From Haloimpatiens lingqiaonensis (lineage in GTDB: Bacteria; Bacillota; Clostridia; Clostridiales; Clostridiaceae): a stretch of 64,000 bases of DNA. The notes below the pieces were generated by a model. That model made no database searches, had not been told where the DNA came from, and worked only from the letters and a program-made list of their open reading frames with translations. Position 1 is the first letter of the stretch; every line of letters starts with the position of its first letter. Shown in pieces: positions 1 through 7,465 of the stretch. The stretch lies in NCBI RefSeq assembly GCF_044502415.1, contig NZ_CP172402.1; one strand, given 5' to 3'. The position numbers were made by a program, and so were the translations under genes.

Positions 1-2
1 TT

Positions 3-332
3 AAACCAGAATTTTTAAATAGGGTTGATGAAATAATAATATTCTCTAGCTTAACTAAGGAACAACTACATGAAATTTTGAATTTAATGTTGAAGGAAGT
101 AATAGAAGAAATTGCTCATAAGGGAATTAATGTTGAAATAGCAGAAGAAGTAAAAGAATTTATAATACAAAAGGGATATAATCCTAAATATGGAGCAAGG
201 CCGCTAAGAAGAGCAATACAAAAGTACATTGAAGACGAAATAGTAGAAGAGTATTTACAAAAGAAGTTTAAGAAAGGCGATAATATAGAAGTTGTATTAG
301 AAAATGAAGAAATAAAAATAGAAATAAAATAA
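3..332 (+). CDS. clpC: ClpC/ClpB-type AAA+ chaperone ATPase, C-terminal fragment
   Basis: The open frame enters from the left edge and ends at a TAA at 330-332, leaving about 109 residues. It carries the end of the second AAA+ module: KPEFLNRVDEII at the very start, then the sensor-2 motif GARPLRRAIQ (encoded around 195-225), followed by an acidic/basic tail. These are diagnostic of the C-terminal small domain of Hsp100 Clp ATPases. ClpC partners ClpP and unfolds substrates; ClpB is a disaggregase. The RRAIQKYIEDEIVEEYL segment resembles ClpC more than ClpB, but the deciding N-terminal and P-loop parts lie outside the window. An internal ATG at 78 is not the real start because homology continues upstream of it. 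A hairpin terminator follows directly. Confidence 0.85.
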   Translation, partial: KPEFLNRVDEIIIFSSLTKEQLHEILNLMLKEVIEEIAHKGINVEIAEEVKEFIIQKGYNPKYGARPLRRAIQKYIEDEIVEEYLQKKFKKGDNIEVVLENEEIKIEIK

Positions 333-338
333 ATTAAA

Positions 339-391
339 GTAGCTGCTACATAACTAATTTAACAGTTATATATGTAACGGCTATTTTTTTA
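339..391 (+). terminator. Rho-independent terminator after clpC
   Basis: AGCTGCTACATAACT near 341-355 pairs imperfectly with the segment ending AACGGCT at 382, followed by a run of seven T at 384-390. Confidence 0.7.
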
Positions 392-583
392 GATAATTTC
401 ATTATTAAAATAAATTAAAGGTGATTTTACAGATGAAAATATATTATATTACAATTATGCTTTACGTATGACAAAATAGGTATAATTTATTACAAGAACT
501 ATTTCATATTAGTGAGAAAAGTGGTATAATTAGCCTGTAGTTCAAAACTATAAAAAATAAATATTTATACGAAGGATGATTTT

Positions 584-1063
584 ATGTTAAAGGTTTCATT
601 ACTTGTGACGGTATTGAGAGGAATACCAGAGATTTATTTGTTGTTTATATTACTTTATATTTTGGATAATAAAAAAATAGATAGAAAAAAAATTATATTA
701 TCTACATTTATCATTAGTATAATAATATACTTTGTTAGAAGTCTTCCAATACATTTTGGAGTACATACAATAATATTAACTATATTTAACATCATTGTTG
801 CAGTTTATATAAATAAAATTAGTGCAATAAAAGTTATGTCAGGTTCTCTTATTGGCGCAATAATAATGTTTTTATGTGAAGGTATAAATTTATGGATTGT
901 ACAAAAGTTTTTTAACATATCATTTTCACAAGGTTTTAAATGTACATTTAAAGGAATTATTTTTTCACTTCCATCGTTAATATTATTTTTAATTGCTGTT
1001 CTTACTTTAAAAAAGGTACTTAATAAGGAGGATGTTAGTGAGTGTGGTTCAAAAAATATGTAA
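584..1063 (+). CDS. Polytopic membrane protein upstream of agrB; resembles an isolated AgrC-type sensor domain
   Basis: 159 residues, almost wholly hydrophobic, with about five predicted membrane segments (roughly residues 12-28, 40-52, 60-80, 86-106 and 127-148) and a short charged C terminus. ATG 584 follows the purine-rich stretch GAAGGATG. It ends inside agrB: its last 26 bases overlap the agrB start, so the two are translationally coupled. In overall look (IPEIYLLFILLYIL, then RSLPIHFGVHT) it resembles the N-terminal membrane domain of clostridial AgrC-like sensor kinases, but no HATPase domain follows. The resemblance is from memory of the family and not proven. It may sense or help export the peptide made by the next two genes. 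No function can be assigned firmly. Confidence 0.6.
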   Translation: MLKVSLLVTVLRGIPEIYLLFILLYILDNKKIDRKKIILSTFIISIIIYFVRSLPIHFGVHTIILTIFNIIVAVYINKISAIKVMSGSLIGAIIMFLCEGINLWIVQKFFNISFSQGFKCTFKGIIFSLPSLILFLIAVLTLKKVLNKEDVSECGSKNM

Positions 1064-1703
1064 TAAATTATCGAAATATATATCTTTAAATTTGGAATTG
1101 GATAAAGATAAGGAAGAAGTAATAGAATACGGTATATTTGCTTGTATTCAAACTACATATTCAATTCTATGCATAATTATTGTAGGATTTTTTTTAAATG
1201 TATTAAAAGAGGCTATTATATTTTCATTTAGTGCGAGTTTTTTAAGAAGAACTTCAGGAGGAGTACATTCCAGCACACCAAACAGATGTGCCATAACAGG
1301 AGCAATTGTATCAGGAATTGTTTCATGGCTTATAAAAAATGTGATAGTTTATATGAACTTAAATATATTTTTACCTATTGGGGTAGCGATTTTTTTAATA
1401 TCCTATTACTTGATAAGTAAATTAGCACCAGTTGACAGTAAATCCAAACCTATAAAAAGCAAGGAAAAAAGAAATATGCTTAGAAAAAAATCTATTAAAA
1501 TATGGGGAACTTTATTTTTAATAAGTGTATCTTCTATGTATTTTTATTATATATATCATGTTGATTTGCTTTTAACATTTAGTATATGTATAAGTGCAGG
1601 GGTTTTATGGCAAGTTTTAAGTCTAACATATTTAGGACAAGCTTTTATTAATTTTACAGATATAATTTTTAATAAAATTTTTGTTTGGGGGTGGACTAAA
1701 TGA
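1038..1703 (+). CDS. agrB: AgrB, membrane peptidase that processes the AgrD quorum-sensing peptide
   Basis: 221 residues. AgrB cleaves the C-terminal tail of AgrD and forms the thiolactone of the autoinducing peptide at the cytoplasmic membrane. The catalytic region reads RRTSGGVHSSTPNRC. Starting at GTG 1038, the His and Cys fall at residues 77 and 84, the same numbers as the catalytic pair of Staphylococcus aureus AgrB. GTG 1038 is also 6 bases after AGGAGG (1026-1031), while the upstream ATG at 1032 has no spacing, so GTG is preferred. A second family motif, APVDSKSKPI, follows around residue 135. There are five to six membrane segments. The stop codon overlaps the agrD start (ATGA at 1700-1703). 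No agrC or agrA is visible nearby. Confidence 0.93.
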   Translation: MSVVQKICNKLSKYISLNLELDKDKEEVIEYGIFACIQTTYSILCIIIVGFFLNVLKEAIIFSFSASFLRRTSGGVHSSTPNRCAITGAIVSGIVSWLIKNVIVYMNLNIFLPIGVAIFLISYYLISKLAPVDSKSKPIKSKEKRNMLRKKSIKIWGTLFLISVSSMYFYYIYHVDLLLTFSICISAGVLWQVLSLTYLGQAFINFTDIIFNKIFVWGWTK

Positions 1704-1837
1704 AAAAAAAGATAGTTAAGGGTATATTGAGCTTAGGTGCAGTTTTATTTACATCAATAGCATTAACTACATCTGCTTATGCTTGCTATTTCTTTTTATA
1801 TCAACCAGAGGAACCAAAATGCTTAAGAGAAGAATAA
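1700..1837 (+). CDS. agrD: AgrD, autoinducing peptide precursor (45 aa)
   Basis: A 45-codon gene starting at ATG 1700, overlapping the agrB stop by four bases. It has the three AgrD parts: a basic amphipathic N-terminal leader (MKKKIVKGIL then a hydrophobic stretch to about residue 25), a central core with Cys29 (AYACYFFL), and a charged conserved tail QPEEPKCLREE. By analogy with the clostridial AgrD family, where Cys starts a five-residue thiolactone ring just before a Q-P-E-x-P-K tail, the predicted ring is Cys-Tyr-Phe-Phe-Leu (residues 29-33); ring closure and N-terminal trimming are inferred. A strong terminator follows 3 bases after the stop. A second Cys at residue 41 is in the discarded tail. 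Confidence 0.9.
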   Translation: MKKKIVKGILSLGAVLFTSIALTTSAYACYFFLYQPEEPKCLREE

Positions 1838-1840
1838 TAA

Positions 1841-1876
1841 TTTAAAGGTGGTTAATGCCACCTTTAAATTTACAAA
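1841..1876 (+). terminator. Perfect-stem terminator after agrD
   Basis: TTTAAAGGTGG (1841-1851) pairs perfectly with CCACCTTTAAA (1858-1868) around a six-base loop; TTTA follows. It closes the agr transcript before the cyclic-di-GMP gene. Confidence 0.8.
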
Positions 1877-1899
1877 TTTAATTTGAGAGAGTGACTTTT

Positions 1900-2409
1900 A
1901 TGAATAAAGTTAAAGAAGATAAAACTAAAAGATTGAATGAATTAGTTGCTATAGTAAAATTAGTATTATTACTTCTTTGTGGTATAATAATTTTTCAAAA
2001 ATGTCTAAAAGAAAGAAATATATATTTTTTTAGTGAATATAATTGGCAGGAAATATTTCTTGTAGTTTCAACTACTTTTGTATTAATATTAATATATACA
2101 TTATGGATTGTTTTTACAAATAAAAGATCAAAATATAAAAGAAGTATTATCCAACACGGAGAGAATGTATTTTTTTTACTTTTTTTTATATACTTAATTA
2201 TTCATTCAGGAGGATATTTAAGTCCATATAAATTTATATTTATACTTATAATTATAACTACTAATATTCAACTGGGTATGAATTCAGGACTTGTTATATC
2301 TGCAGTGTCATCTATATTCATTTTAACATTAGACCTAATAAGTGTTAAAAATGTACCAATAAATACTTTTTTGAAAATGACCTTATATTATCTGGGGTCT
2401 TTATTTTAA
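1900..2409 (+). pseudogene. N-terminal membrane half of a GGDEF/HD-GYP protein, cut off by a frameshift
   Basis: 169 residues from ATG 1900 (GTG 1891 is possible but sits on the GAGAGA ribosome site). About five membrane segments are seen. The frame stops at 2407-2409, but the next frame reads on without a break as ENDLILSGVFILTSISLGYYVKIEEE into the catalytic half. The switch occurs at a six-T run (2367-2372); seven T would restore one continuous gene of about 563 codons (1900-3590). The parent protein would be a membrane sensor that makes and/or breaks cyclic di-GMP. The break may be a real inactivating mutation, a phase-variable tract, or a homopolymer sequencing error. Confidence 0.8.
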
Positions 2410-2420
2410 CAAGTATTTCT

Positions 2421-3590
2421 TTGGGGTACTATGTTAAAATAGAAGAGGAACATAATGCAAAATTATCTGAAATGGTGAATATTGATGGCTTGACTGGGGT
2501 ATATAATCATAGATATTTCCAGGAAGTACTGAAAGAAAAAATAAAAGAATCTGAAAAACTTGGGGAAAATTTAGCCATAATATTTTTGGATATAGATTAT
2601 TTTAAATACTATAATGATTTGTATGGACATCAAAATGGTGACAAGGTATTGGCTATAATAGGAAGCATACTAAAAAGCAATGTGAGAGAAAAAGATGTGG
2701 TGGCAAGATATGGTGGAGAGGAATTTGCAGTTATAATGCCTAATACCTTTGAAAAGGAAGCTTTGCAGATAGCAGAAAAAATAAGAGTAGCTGTGGAAAG
2801 GTATAAGTTTCAAGGGGAGGAAAATCAGCCTAATGGAAATTTGACCGTTTCTATAGGGGTATCAAGCTTCCCTGATAAAGCAAAAAACGATTTAGAATTA
2901 TTAAAAAGTGTTGATGATGCATTGTATAGAGCTAAGTTTTTTCATAAAAATAGAGTTGAAAGCTATTACTCTGTTTTGGAAGAGTTGAAAAAAGATATAG
3001 AAGAAGAACATATTGATTTGATAACTTCTATAAAAACATTAATTAGTATAATTAATGCAAAAGATAGATATACATATGGTCATGTAGAAAGAGTAGTTGT
3101 GTACTGCAAACTTATGGCAGAACAATTACATTTATCCGAAAAAGAAAGAAAAATATTAATATATGGTGCATACATGCATGATATAGGTAAAATTAATATA
3201 CCAGAAGAAGTAATAAATAAAAGAATGCCACTTACAAAAGAAGAATGGGAAATGCTAAAGCAGCATCCACAAAATGGAGTGGACATTATAAAACCAGTAG
3301 AATCTTTAAAAGATACCATGCCATTAATTTTGCATCATCATGAGAGATATGATGGTAGCGGCTATCCAGATGGTCTAAGGGGAAAAAATATACCATATTT
3401 AGCTAGAGTGCTAACAGTAGTGGATAGTTTTGATGCTATGACATCCAATAGACCATATAACACAAAGAAAAGTTACGATGAAGCTATAGAAGAATTAAGA
3501 AAATGTAGTGGTACTCAATTTGATTCTATTTTAGCTGAAGAATTTATTAAAGTTATTACTAGCAATAAGAGTAAATTTGATGAAATGTAG
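2421..3590 (+). CDS. Diguanylate cyclase (GGDEF) plus HD-GYP phosphodiesterase, catalytic half of a frameshifted gene
   Basis: 389 residues as an open frame from TTG 2421; it is really the C-terminal part of the gene beginning at 1900. Residues about 14-180 are a GGDEF domain with an active-type signature RYGGEEF and an RxxD inhibitory site (REKD) five residues before it. Residues about 195-380 are an HD-GYP domain: HDIGKINIP, then KQHPQNG, HHHERYDGSGYPDGL and DSFDAMTSNRPY, so all metal-binding and GYP residues are present. Thus both synthesis and breakdown of cyclic di-GMP look chemically possible. TTG 2421 has no good ribosome binding site, so separate translation is doubtful. It lies downstream of the agr peptide genes but after their terminator. 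Confidence 0.88.
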   Translation: MGYYVKIEEEHNAKLSEMVNIDGLTGVYNHRYFQEVLKEKIKESEKLGENLAIIFLDIDYFKYYNDLYGHQNGDKVLAIIGSILKSNVREKDVVARYGGEEFAVIMPNTFEKEALQIAEKIRVAVERYKFQGEENQPNGNLTVSIGVSSFPDKAKNDLELLKSVDDALYRAKFFHKNRVESYYSVLEELKKDIEEEHIDLITSIKTLISIINAKDRYTYGHVERVVVYCKLMAEQLHLSEKERKILIYGAYMHDIGKINIPEEVINKRMPLTKEEWEMLKQHPQNGVDIIKPVESLKDTMPLILHHHERYDGSGYPDGLRGKNIPYLARVLTVVDSFDAMTSNRPYNTKKSYDEAIEELRKCSGTQFDSILAEEFIKVITSNKSKFDEM

Positions 3591-3679
3591 GAATTTTAAA
3601 TTTAAATAAAAAACTATTGCATTTTATAATTAGTTTTTGTATAATAATGTCGAAGAGAAAATTACATAATGAATTTATT

Positions 3680-3851
3680 TCTGGGATATTTGTGAGCTCT
3701 TATTTTGAACCTACAGTTTGCAAAAGGGAATCCAATATTCAAATGTGTAAATGAGCTATAAGACCTATTAGGGCCAGTTCGTGGAAACATTTATGCGGGT
3801 ACCCACCTATCGAGAGGATAGGTGTCAAAATTAGAGTGGCGGTATTTCGGA
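3680..3851 (+). ncRNA. ssrS: Probable 6S RNA
   Basis: This stretch has no plausible gene but folds like 6S RNA. A closing helix joins TCTGGGATATT (3680-3690) to GGTATTTCGGA (3841-3851), 11 pairs with G-U pairs. Inside are the firmicute-style segments TTTTGAACCTAC (3702-3713), GGCCAGTTCGTGGAAAC, and GCGGGTACCCACCTATC with its hairpin partner GGATAGGTGTCAAAA. 6S RNA binds the housekeeping RNA polymerase and mimics an open promoter. The match to the clostridial consensus is by recollection, so a covariance-model search is the needed proof. A terminator hairpin lies 30 bases downstream. Confidence 0.75.
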
Positions 3852-3880
3852 TTTTATTTATAAAAAATAGATGATTATAA

Positions 3881-3908
3881 AGCGGAGGATATTCTCTGCT
3901 TTTTTTAT
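3881..3908 (+). terminator. Terminator of the 6S RNA transcript
   Basis: AGCGGAG (3881-3887) pairs with CTCTGCT (3894-3900), followed by seven T. It fits the 3' end of the upstream non-coding RNA. The remaining bases to 4008 hold only a leader and ribosome site. Confidence 0.75.
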
Positions 3909-4008
3909 TATATTTAATATTATGGTTATATGTGGTAAAATGTAAATGCAAACATGTAAAATTTTGTGTGTAATGCAAATTTATTAGATTAGGAAGTGGA
4001 GAGATAAT

Positions 4009-4797
4009 ATGACTTGTAAATTTGGAATGCCTACATTGATTGAAAAAGATAGTATTGAGGAAAACGTAATGTTATGTAATGAATTAGGATTGGATTTTGT
4101 GGAGTTAAATATGAATTTGCCTTATTGCATGCCTGAAAATAACAATCCTGAGGATTTAATGAAATTAAAAGAAAAATATAATACGGAGTTTACTTTGCAT
4201 TTTCCTGAAGAAATTGATTTTGGATGTTTTTATGATGAAGTAAGAGATGCTAATATTAGACTTTTTGAGTATATTGCCACTTGGGCTTCAAAATTTGCAG
4301 CTAGAAAAATTAATATTCATTTAAACTCAGGAATATACTTTACATTGCCAAATAAGAAGATGTTTGTATATGAGAAGAATAACCAATTATTCATAGACAA
4401 GCTTAAGGATTCGTTAGATAAAATAATTTCTATTGCAGAACCCTTGGGTATAAAGGTATGTGTTGAAAATATGCAAGTACATAAATTTGTAGAAGAAGCC
4501 TTTTTAGAACTATGTAATGTTTCTGGAGTGAATTTCACTTGGGATGTGGGGCATGATGCTATGACAGGATATAAAATAAAAAATATATACTTAAATCATC
4601 CATATAAAGTTAGTCATATGCATTTGCATGATTATAACGGAATAAGTGATCATCAAGTGTTGTTTGATGGACACATTCCTATAAAAGAAAGAATTGAATT
4701 TGCAGAAGAAAATAAATTAAGCGTGCTAATTGAGACAAAAACCGTAGATGCACTTAGGGAGTCAGTAAAAAGGCTTAAGAAATGTTCAATATTATAA
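4009..4797 (+). CDS. Sugar phosphate isomerase/epimerase family TIM-barrel protein
   Basis: 262 residues; ATG 4009 is preceded by AGGAAGTGGAGAG. The fold is the xylose-isomerase-like / AP endonuclease 2 TIM barrel. Candidate metal ligands lie at the expected strand ends: VCVEN (Glu, about residue 152), FTWDVGHD (Asp and His, about 180), MHLHD (His, about 206) and VLIETK (Glu, near the end). Members are isomerases, epimerases or endonuclease IV-like enzymes; nothing here fixes the substrate. It stands alone between the 6S RNA and a membrane protein gene, so context does not help. Confidence 0.8.
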   Translation: MTCKFGMPTLIEKDSIEENVMLCNELGLDFVELNMNLPYCMPENNNPEDLMKLKEKYNTEFTLHFPEEIDFGCFYDEVRDANIRLFEYIATWASKFAARKINIHLNSGIYFTLPNKKMFVYEKNNQLFIDKLKDSLDKIISIAEPLGIKVCVENMQVHKFVEEAFLELCNVSGVNFTWDVGHDAMTGYKIKNIYLNHPYKVSHMHLHDYNGISDHQVLFDGHIPIKERIEFAEENKLSVLIETKTVDALRESVKRLKKCSIL

Positions 4798-4889
4798 AAG
4801 AGTAATAAACCATAAAAGTATGAATATACTATGTGGATTATAGTACGTATAACTTATGTTAAGAATTTATAGAGGGGAGAACAGGGGCT

Positions 4890-5555
4890 ATGTTACGTGA
4901 AAAAGCAAGTAAGTATGTTAAAATAATAATGTTAGTTTTTGTTTTATATTTTTTTAGTGAGAATGGTAATAATTACGGAATTTTCGAAAGAAATTTTAGA
5001 TATGTAATTTTGGTAGGTTTTTCTATATTTTTTATAATATTTTTAAGGTCACAGGAAAAAAGTAAAGCGGGTAAAATTCACAAAATATCAAATTGCTTTC
5101 TTATAATTTTTTTTATATGTATGGTTGGAATTAAGATATATGATTTTAATGTGTATAGAAGAGTTGATAAATTGTGTAATCATATAGAATTTAATTTTAA
5201 TGATGTAGATAGAATAAAAGTAGAAAAAGTTACACCAGAAAGTGATAGAAAAAGTGCTCCAGATGAAAGAATAACAGATGATAAAGATAAAATAAATTAT
5301 TTGAAGAATTATGTATGTTCCATGGATTTTACAAAGGTAAAAGGTAAATCACGAGTAAAATATGAAAAAGAACAGATGTTTTTTTGTATTTCTTTCATAA
5401 ATAATAAGTACGAAGACACTAATGGTAATAGGCTAATTTTAGAAGTATTTCCTGATAAAATAATAGCAAAAGGTATAGAAGAGGATACTATTTATTATAG
5501 TGTTGAAAAGGTTTTGAATAAGGAATTATTGTGGAAGTTCTATGATGGTTTATAG
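4890..5555 (+). CDS. Membrane protein of unknown function
   Basis: 221 residues. Three hydrophobic segments occupy about residues 10-22, 35-53 and 68-86; the C-terminal 130 residues are polar, with many Asp, Lys and Glu, and probably face outside. I do not recognise a family. ATG 4890 has AGGGG close upstream. The gene stands alone, with about 90 bases separating it from genes on each side. Confidence 0.65.
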   Translation: MLREKASKYVKIIMLVFVLYFFSENGNNYGIFERNFRYVILVGFSIFFIIFLRSQEKSKAGKIHKISNCFLIIFFICMVGIKIYDFNVYRRVDKLCNHIEFNFNDVDRIKVEKVTPESDRKSAPDERITDDKDKINYLKNYVCSMDFTKVKGKSRVKYEKEQMFFCISFINNKYEDTNGNRLILEVFPDKIIAKGIEEDTIYYSVEKVLNKELLWKFYDGL

Positions 5556-5648
5556 TAGTATTTAACCAATAAACTCACACTAGTTTGAAGAGGTTACTAA
5601 GCAATGCATAATAACATAATTTTGTGATTTGCGAAGGGGAGAATACAC

Positions 5649-6143
5649 ATGGAATTACAAGGAAATACCTGTCTAGAGATTATACAAATAGAAAATAATT
5701 TAAGATTAAGGATTTTACAAGAAGAAGATTATAAACTAGCTCTACCATGGTACCATAATGAAAAGGTAATGTATTATTCTGAGGGAGCTAAAGATAAGGT
5801 ATATAATATAGAAAAAATTAGATGTATGTACAATTATTTAAGTGGCATTGGAGAACTATATTTAATAGAGATTTTAGAAAAGGATGGATGGAAAGCAATT
5901 GGCGATGTTACTTTATCCGAAGAAAATATGCCTATAGTTATAGGAGAAGAAAAATATTGGGGACTTGGTATTGGAAGAAAAGTGATAAAAAAGCTTTTAG
6001 AAAGAGGAAATGAAATAGGACTTTGTAAGACTAAAGTGGAAATTTATAAATATAATAATCGTTCAAAAAATTTGTTTACATCCTTAGGATTTACAAAGGT
6101 TTCAGAAGATGAAAAATCCTATAAATTTGAATATGAATTTTAA
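5649..6143 (+). CDS. GNAT family N-acetyltransferase
   Basis: 164 residues from ATG 5649, preceded by GAAGGGGAGA. The acetyl-CoA-binding motif A reads KYWGLGIGRKVIKKLLERG (about residues 103-121), i.e. the (Q/R)xxGxG/A type loop and helix. The C-terminal motif NRSKNLFTSLGF is the usual GNAT end (N-x-x-A-x-x-x-Y-x-x-x-GF-like). The order fits the RimJ/RimL branch, which acetylates protein N termini or small amines. Substrate unknown. A bidirectional terminator separates it from the opposing trpP gene. Confidence 0.85.
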   Translation: MELQGNTCLEIIQIENNLRLRILQEEDYKLALPWYHNEKVMYYSEGAKDKVYNIEKIRCMYNYLSGIGELYLIEILEKDGWKAIGDVTLSEENMPIVIGEEKYWGLGIGRKVIKKLLERGNEIGLCKTKVEIYKYNNRSKNLFTSLGFTKVSEDEKSYKFEYEF

Positions 6144-6199
6144 TGTTTAAATAATAAAAGAGGCTTATTTTAAAATATATGAAAGCCGTATACAAAATC

Positions 6200-6248
6200 A
6201 AAAACCATGTATAAAGAGGAACGTAAATTCTTTATGCATGGTTTTTAT
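6200..6248. terminator. Bidirectional terminator between the GNAT gene and trpP
   Basis: AAAACCATGTATAAAG (about 6201-6216) pairs with CTTTATGCATGGTTTT (about 6230-6245). It has A-runs before and T-runs after, so it serves both convergent genes. A look-alike hairpin, with the same ACCATG arms, ends the helicase gene near 52.3 kb. Confidence 0.8.
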
Positions 6249-6280
6249 TTATGGAATTTTATTTATTGATTATTTGACTA

Positions 6281-6790
6281 CTAAATTGCAGAACGACGTT
6301 TTAAAGCAGTGTTCACAGCTTTAAATAATATAAGTGTTGCTGCAATATTTATAGCACAAGCAGGTAAAACTACAGTTAAAAACAATGTAGAAAATGGTGC
6401 TGGCAGAGAAAATAATATTAATGCACTTCCTAAAAATACGCATCCACTTACTAGCGTTCCAAGGATGCTAGCAGTAGCCATGATTATTTGACAGTTTAAT
6501 TTGTTTTCTGTGGCTTTAAAAAATACATATAGAACATGGGCAGTAACTATTTTGTCAATTATATTTGGAATTTGGCCACCAGGGAAAGTGGTAGTAGCAG
6601 CGGTTAGAAATCCAGCAATAATACCTATAATTAATGAAGACTTATAATCTTTAGTAATATAAAGTGCTATGAACATCATAGCTAGTAGAAAATCTGGTCT
6701 CATTCCTAAAAATAATGGAGGTGAAACCTGATGTAATATTAAACCTATAGCTAGTAATAAAGAACTGATAATTAATTTTTTTAAATTCAT
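6281..6790 (-). CDS. trpP: TrpP, tryptophan transporter
   Basis: 169 residues, reading leftwards from ATG 6788-6790, with GAAAGGGG just upstream. Five or six membrane segments and the segment LHQVSPPLFLGMRPDFLLAMM near the N terminus are typical of the TrpP (YhaG) family of small tryptophan permeases. The assignment is strengthened by the leader: a T-box with a UGG (Trp) specifier codon at about 6893-7182. Uncharged tRNA-Trp should therefore turn the gene on. No trp biosynthetic genes are in the window. Confidence 0.92.
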   Translation of the reverse strand: MNLKKLIISSLLLAIGLILHQVSPPLFLGMRPDFLLAMMFIALYITKDYKSSLIIGIIAGFLTAATTTFPGGQIPNIIDKIVTAHVLYVFFKATENKLNCQIIMATASILGTLVSGCVFLGSALILFSLPAPFSTLFLTVVLPACAINIAATLILFKAVNTALKRRSAI

Positions 6791-6892
6791 AATTTTTGAA
6801 CCCCTTTCAAATAATAATTTTAAAAAACGAGAATTGTAAATAATGAACCAGTGATATTCCTCAGTTCACAACATAGATTCCACCCCCTTACA

Positions 6893-7182
6893 AAAAAATA
6901 AAAAACCTTCATCCCGTATTAGGACGAAGGTTATTCGCGTTGCCACCTAATTTATATTAATCTTATTACATACAAATTAAAATTAAGACTAAATATCACT
7001 CTTTTCAGGTACTAACATACCCTATCCCTTTTAACGGTAGGCTTCCGGTAAATGCTACTCTCTACAAATAGATTTCGTTTTACTTCTAACAGGTCCATTC
7101 ACTAAAAATAGTAATGTTAAGATTCCACCATCCTCAACTCTCTGTAAATACATCATTATAGTTACTCTTCCTGATCCATGAA
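6893..7182 (-). promoter_or_regulatory. T-box riboswitch, tryptophan-specific (UGG specifier), controlling trpP
   Basis: Read on the minus strand, it begins near 7180 with GATCAGGAAGAGTAA, continues with a stem I region and GAATGGACCTG, where TGG (plus-strand 7095-7097) sits in the specifier position before ACC. It ends with the T-box core AGGTGGCAACGCG (plus strand 6936-6948) and a terminator hairpin whose CCTTCGTCC and GGATGAAGG arms are followed by a T-run at about 6900. The T-box core can pair into an antiterminator. The UGG codon means control by tRNA-Trp, matching the TrpP product. Confidence 0.93.
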
Positions 7183-7249
7183 GTTTAAAAATATTAAATT
7201 TTAGAGTAATTATATCAATTTAATGTGTAAAAGTAAAGAAAAATTTATA

Positions 7250-7383
7250 AGTAAATTTTTGAATATAAATTGTTTGAAGTTCTAGACTATTTTTTAATGT
7301 AGAATGCAGAAGTTAAAATGTAAAATGAAGATTGAAATTCTTAAGGAAAGTTTTATTTTATAACTGCAAAAGTTGAATTTATA
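7250..7383 (+). repeat. Degenerate copy of the MITE-like repeat
   Basis: The left part (ATATAAATTGTTTGAAGTTC) resembles the left end of the copy at 43.06 kb, and the right end TTTTATAACTGCAAAAGTTG matches the right end of that copy at 43241-43260 exactly. The middle holds AATGTA/AATG(C/T)A short tandem-like units. It lies between the T-box and the MerR promoter and encodes nothing evident. Confidence 0.55.
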
Positions 7384-7413
7384 AAATGTACATAATTATT
7401 TTATAAAAAGTTG

Positions 7414-7444
7414 TTGACGGTGACGTAACGTAATGTAGTATAAT
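7414..7444 (+). promoter_or_regulatory. MerR-type promoter with a 19-bp spacer
   Basis: TTGACG at 7414-7419 and TATAAT at 7439-7444 are separated by exactly 19 bases, the over-long spacing that MerR regulators correct by DNA distortion. The spacer holds the near-dyad ACGTAACGT. The next gene encodes a MerR protein, so autoregulation is likely. Confidence 0.75.
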
Positions 7445-7465
7445 GTTTAAAAAGAGGTGGTAAAT

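Noticed and set aside
433..471. Twelve-codon frame preceded by AGGTGAT upstream of the first membrane gene
   Set aside because: Too short and without context; kept out as a likely chance match.
3600..3910. Possible cyclic-di-GMP riboswitch next to the GGDEF/HD-GYP gene
   Set aside because: The GCAAACC and tetraloop-receptor features of the class I aptamer are missing; the closing helix and CCCACCT segments fit 6S RNA better.
3739..3978. Leftward 79-codon frame
   Set aside because: It overlaps the probable 6S RNA and its terminator, and has no ribosome site.
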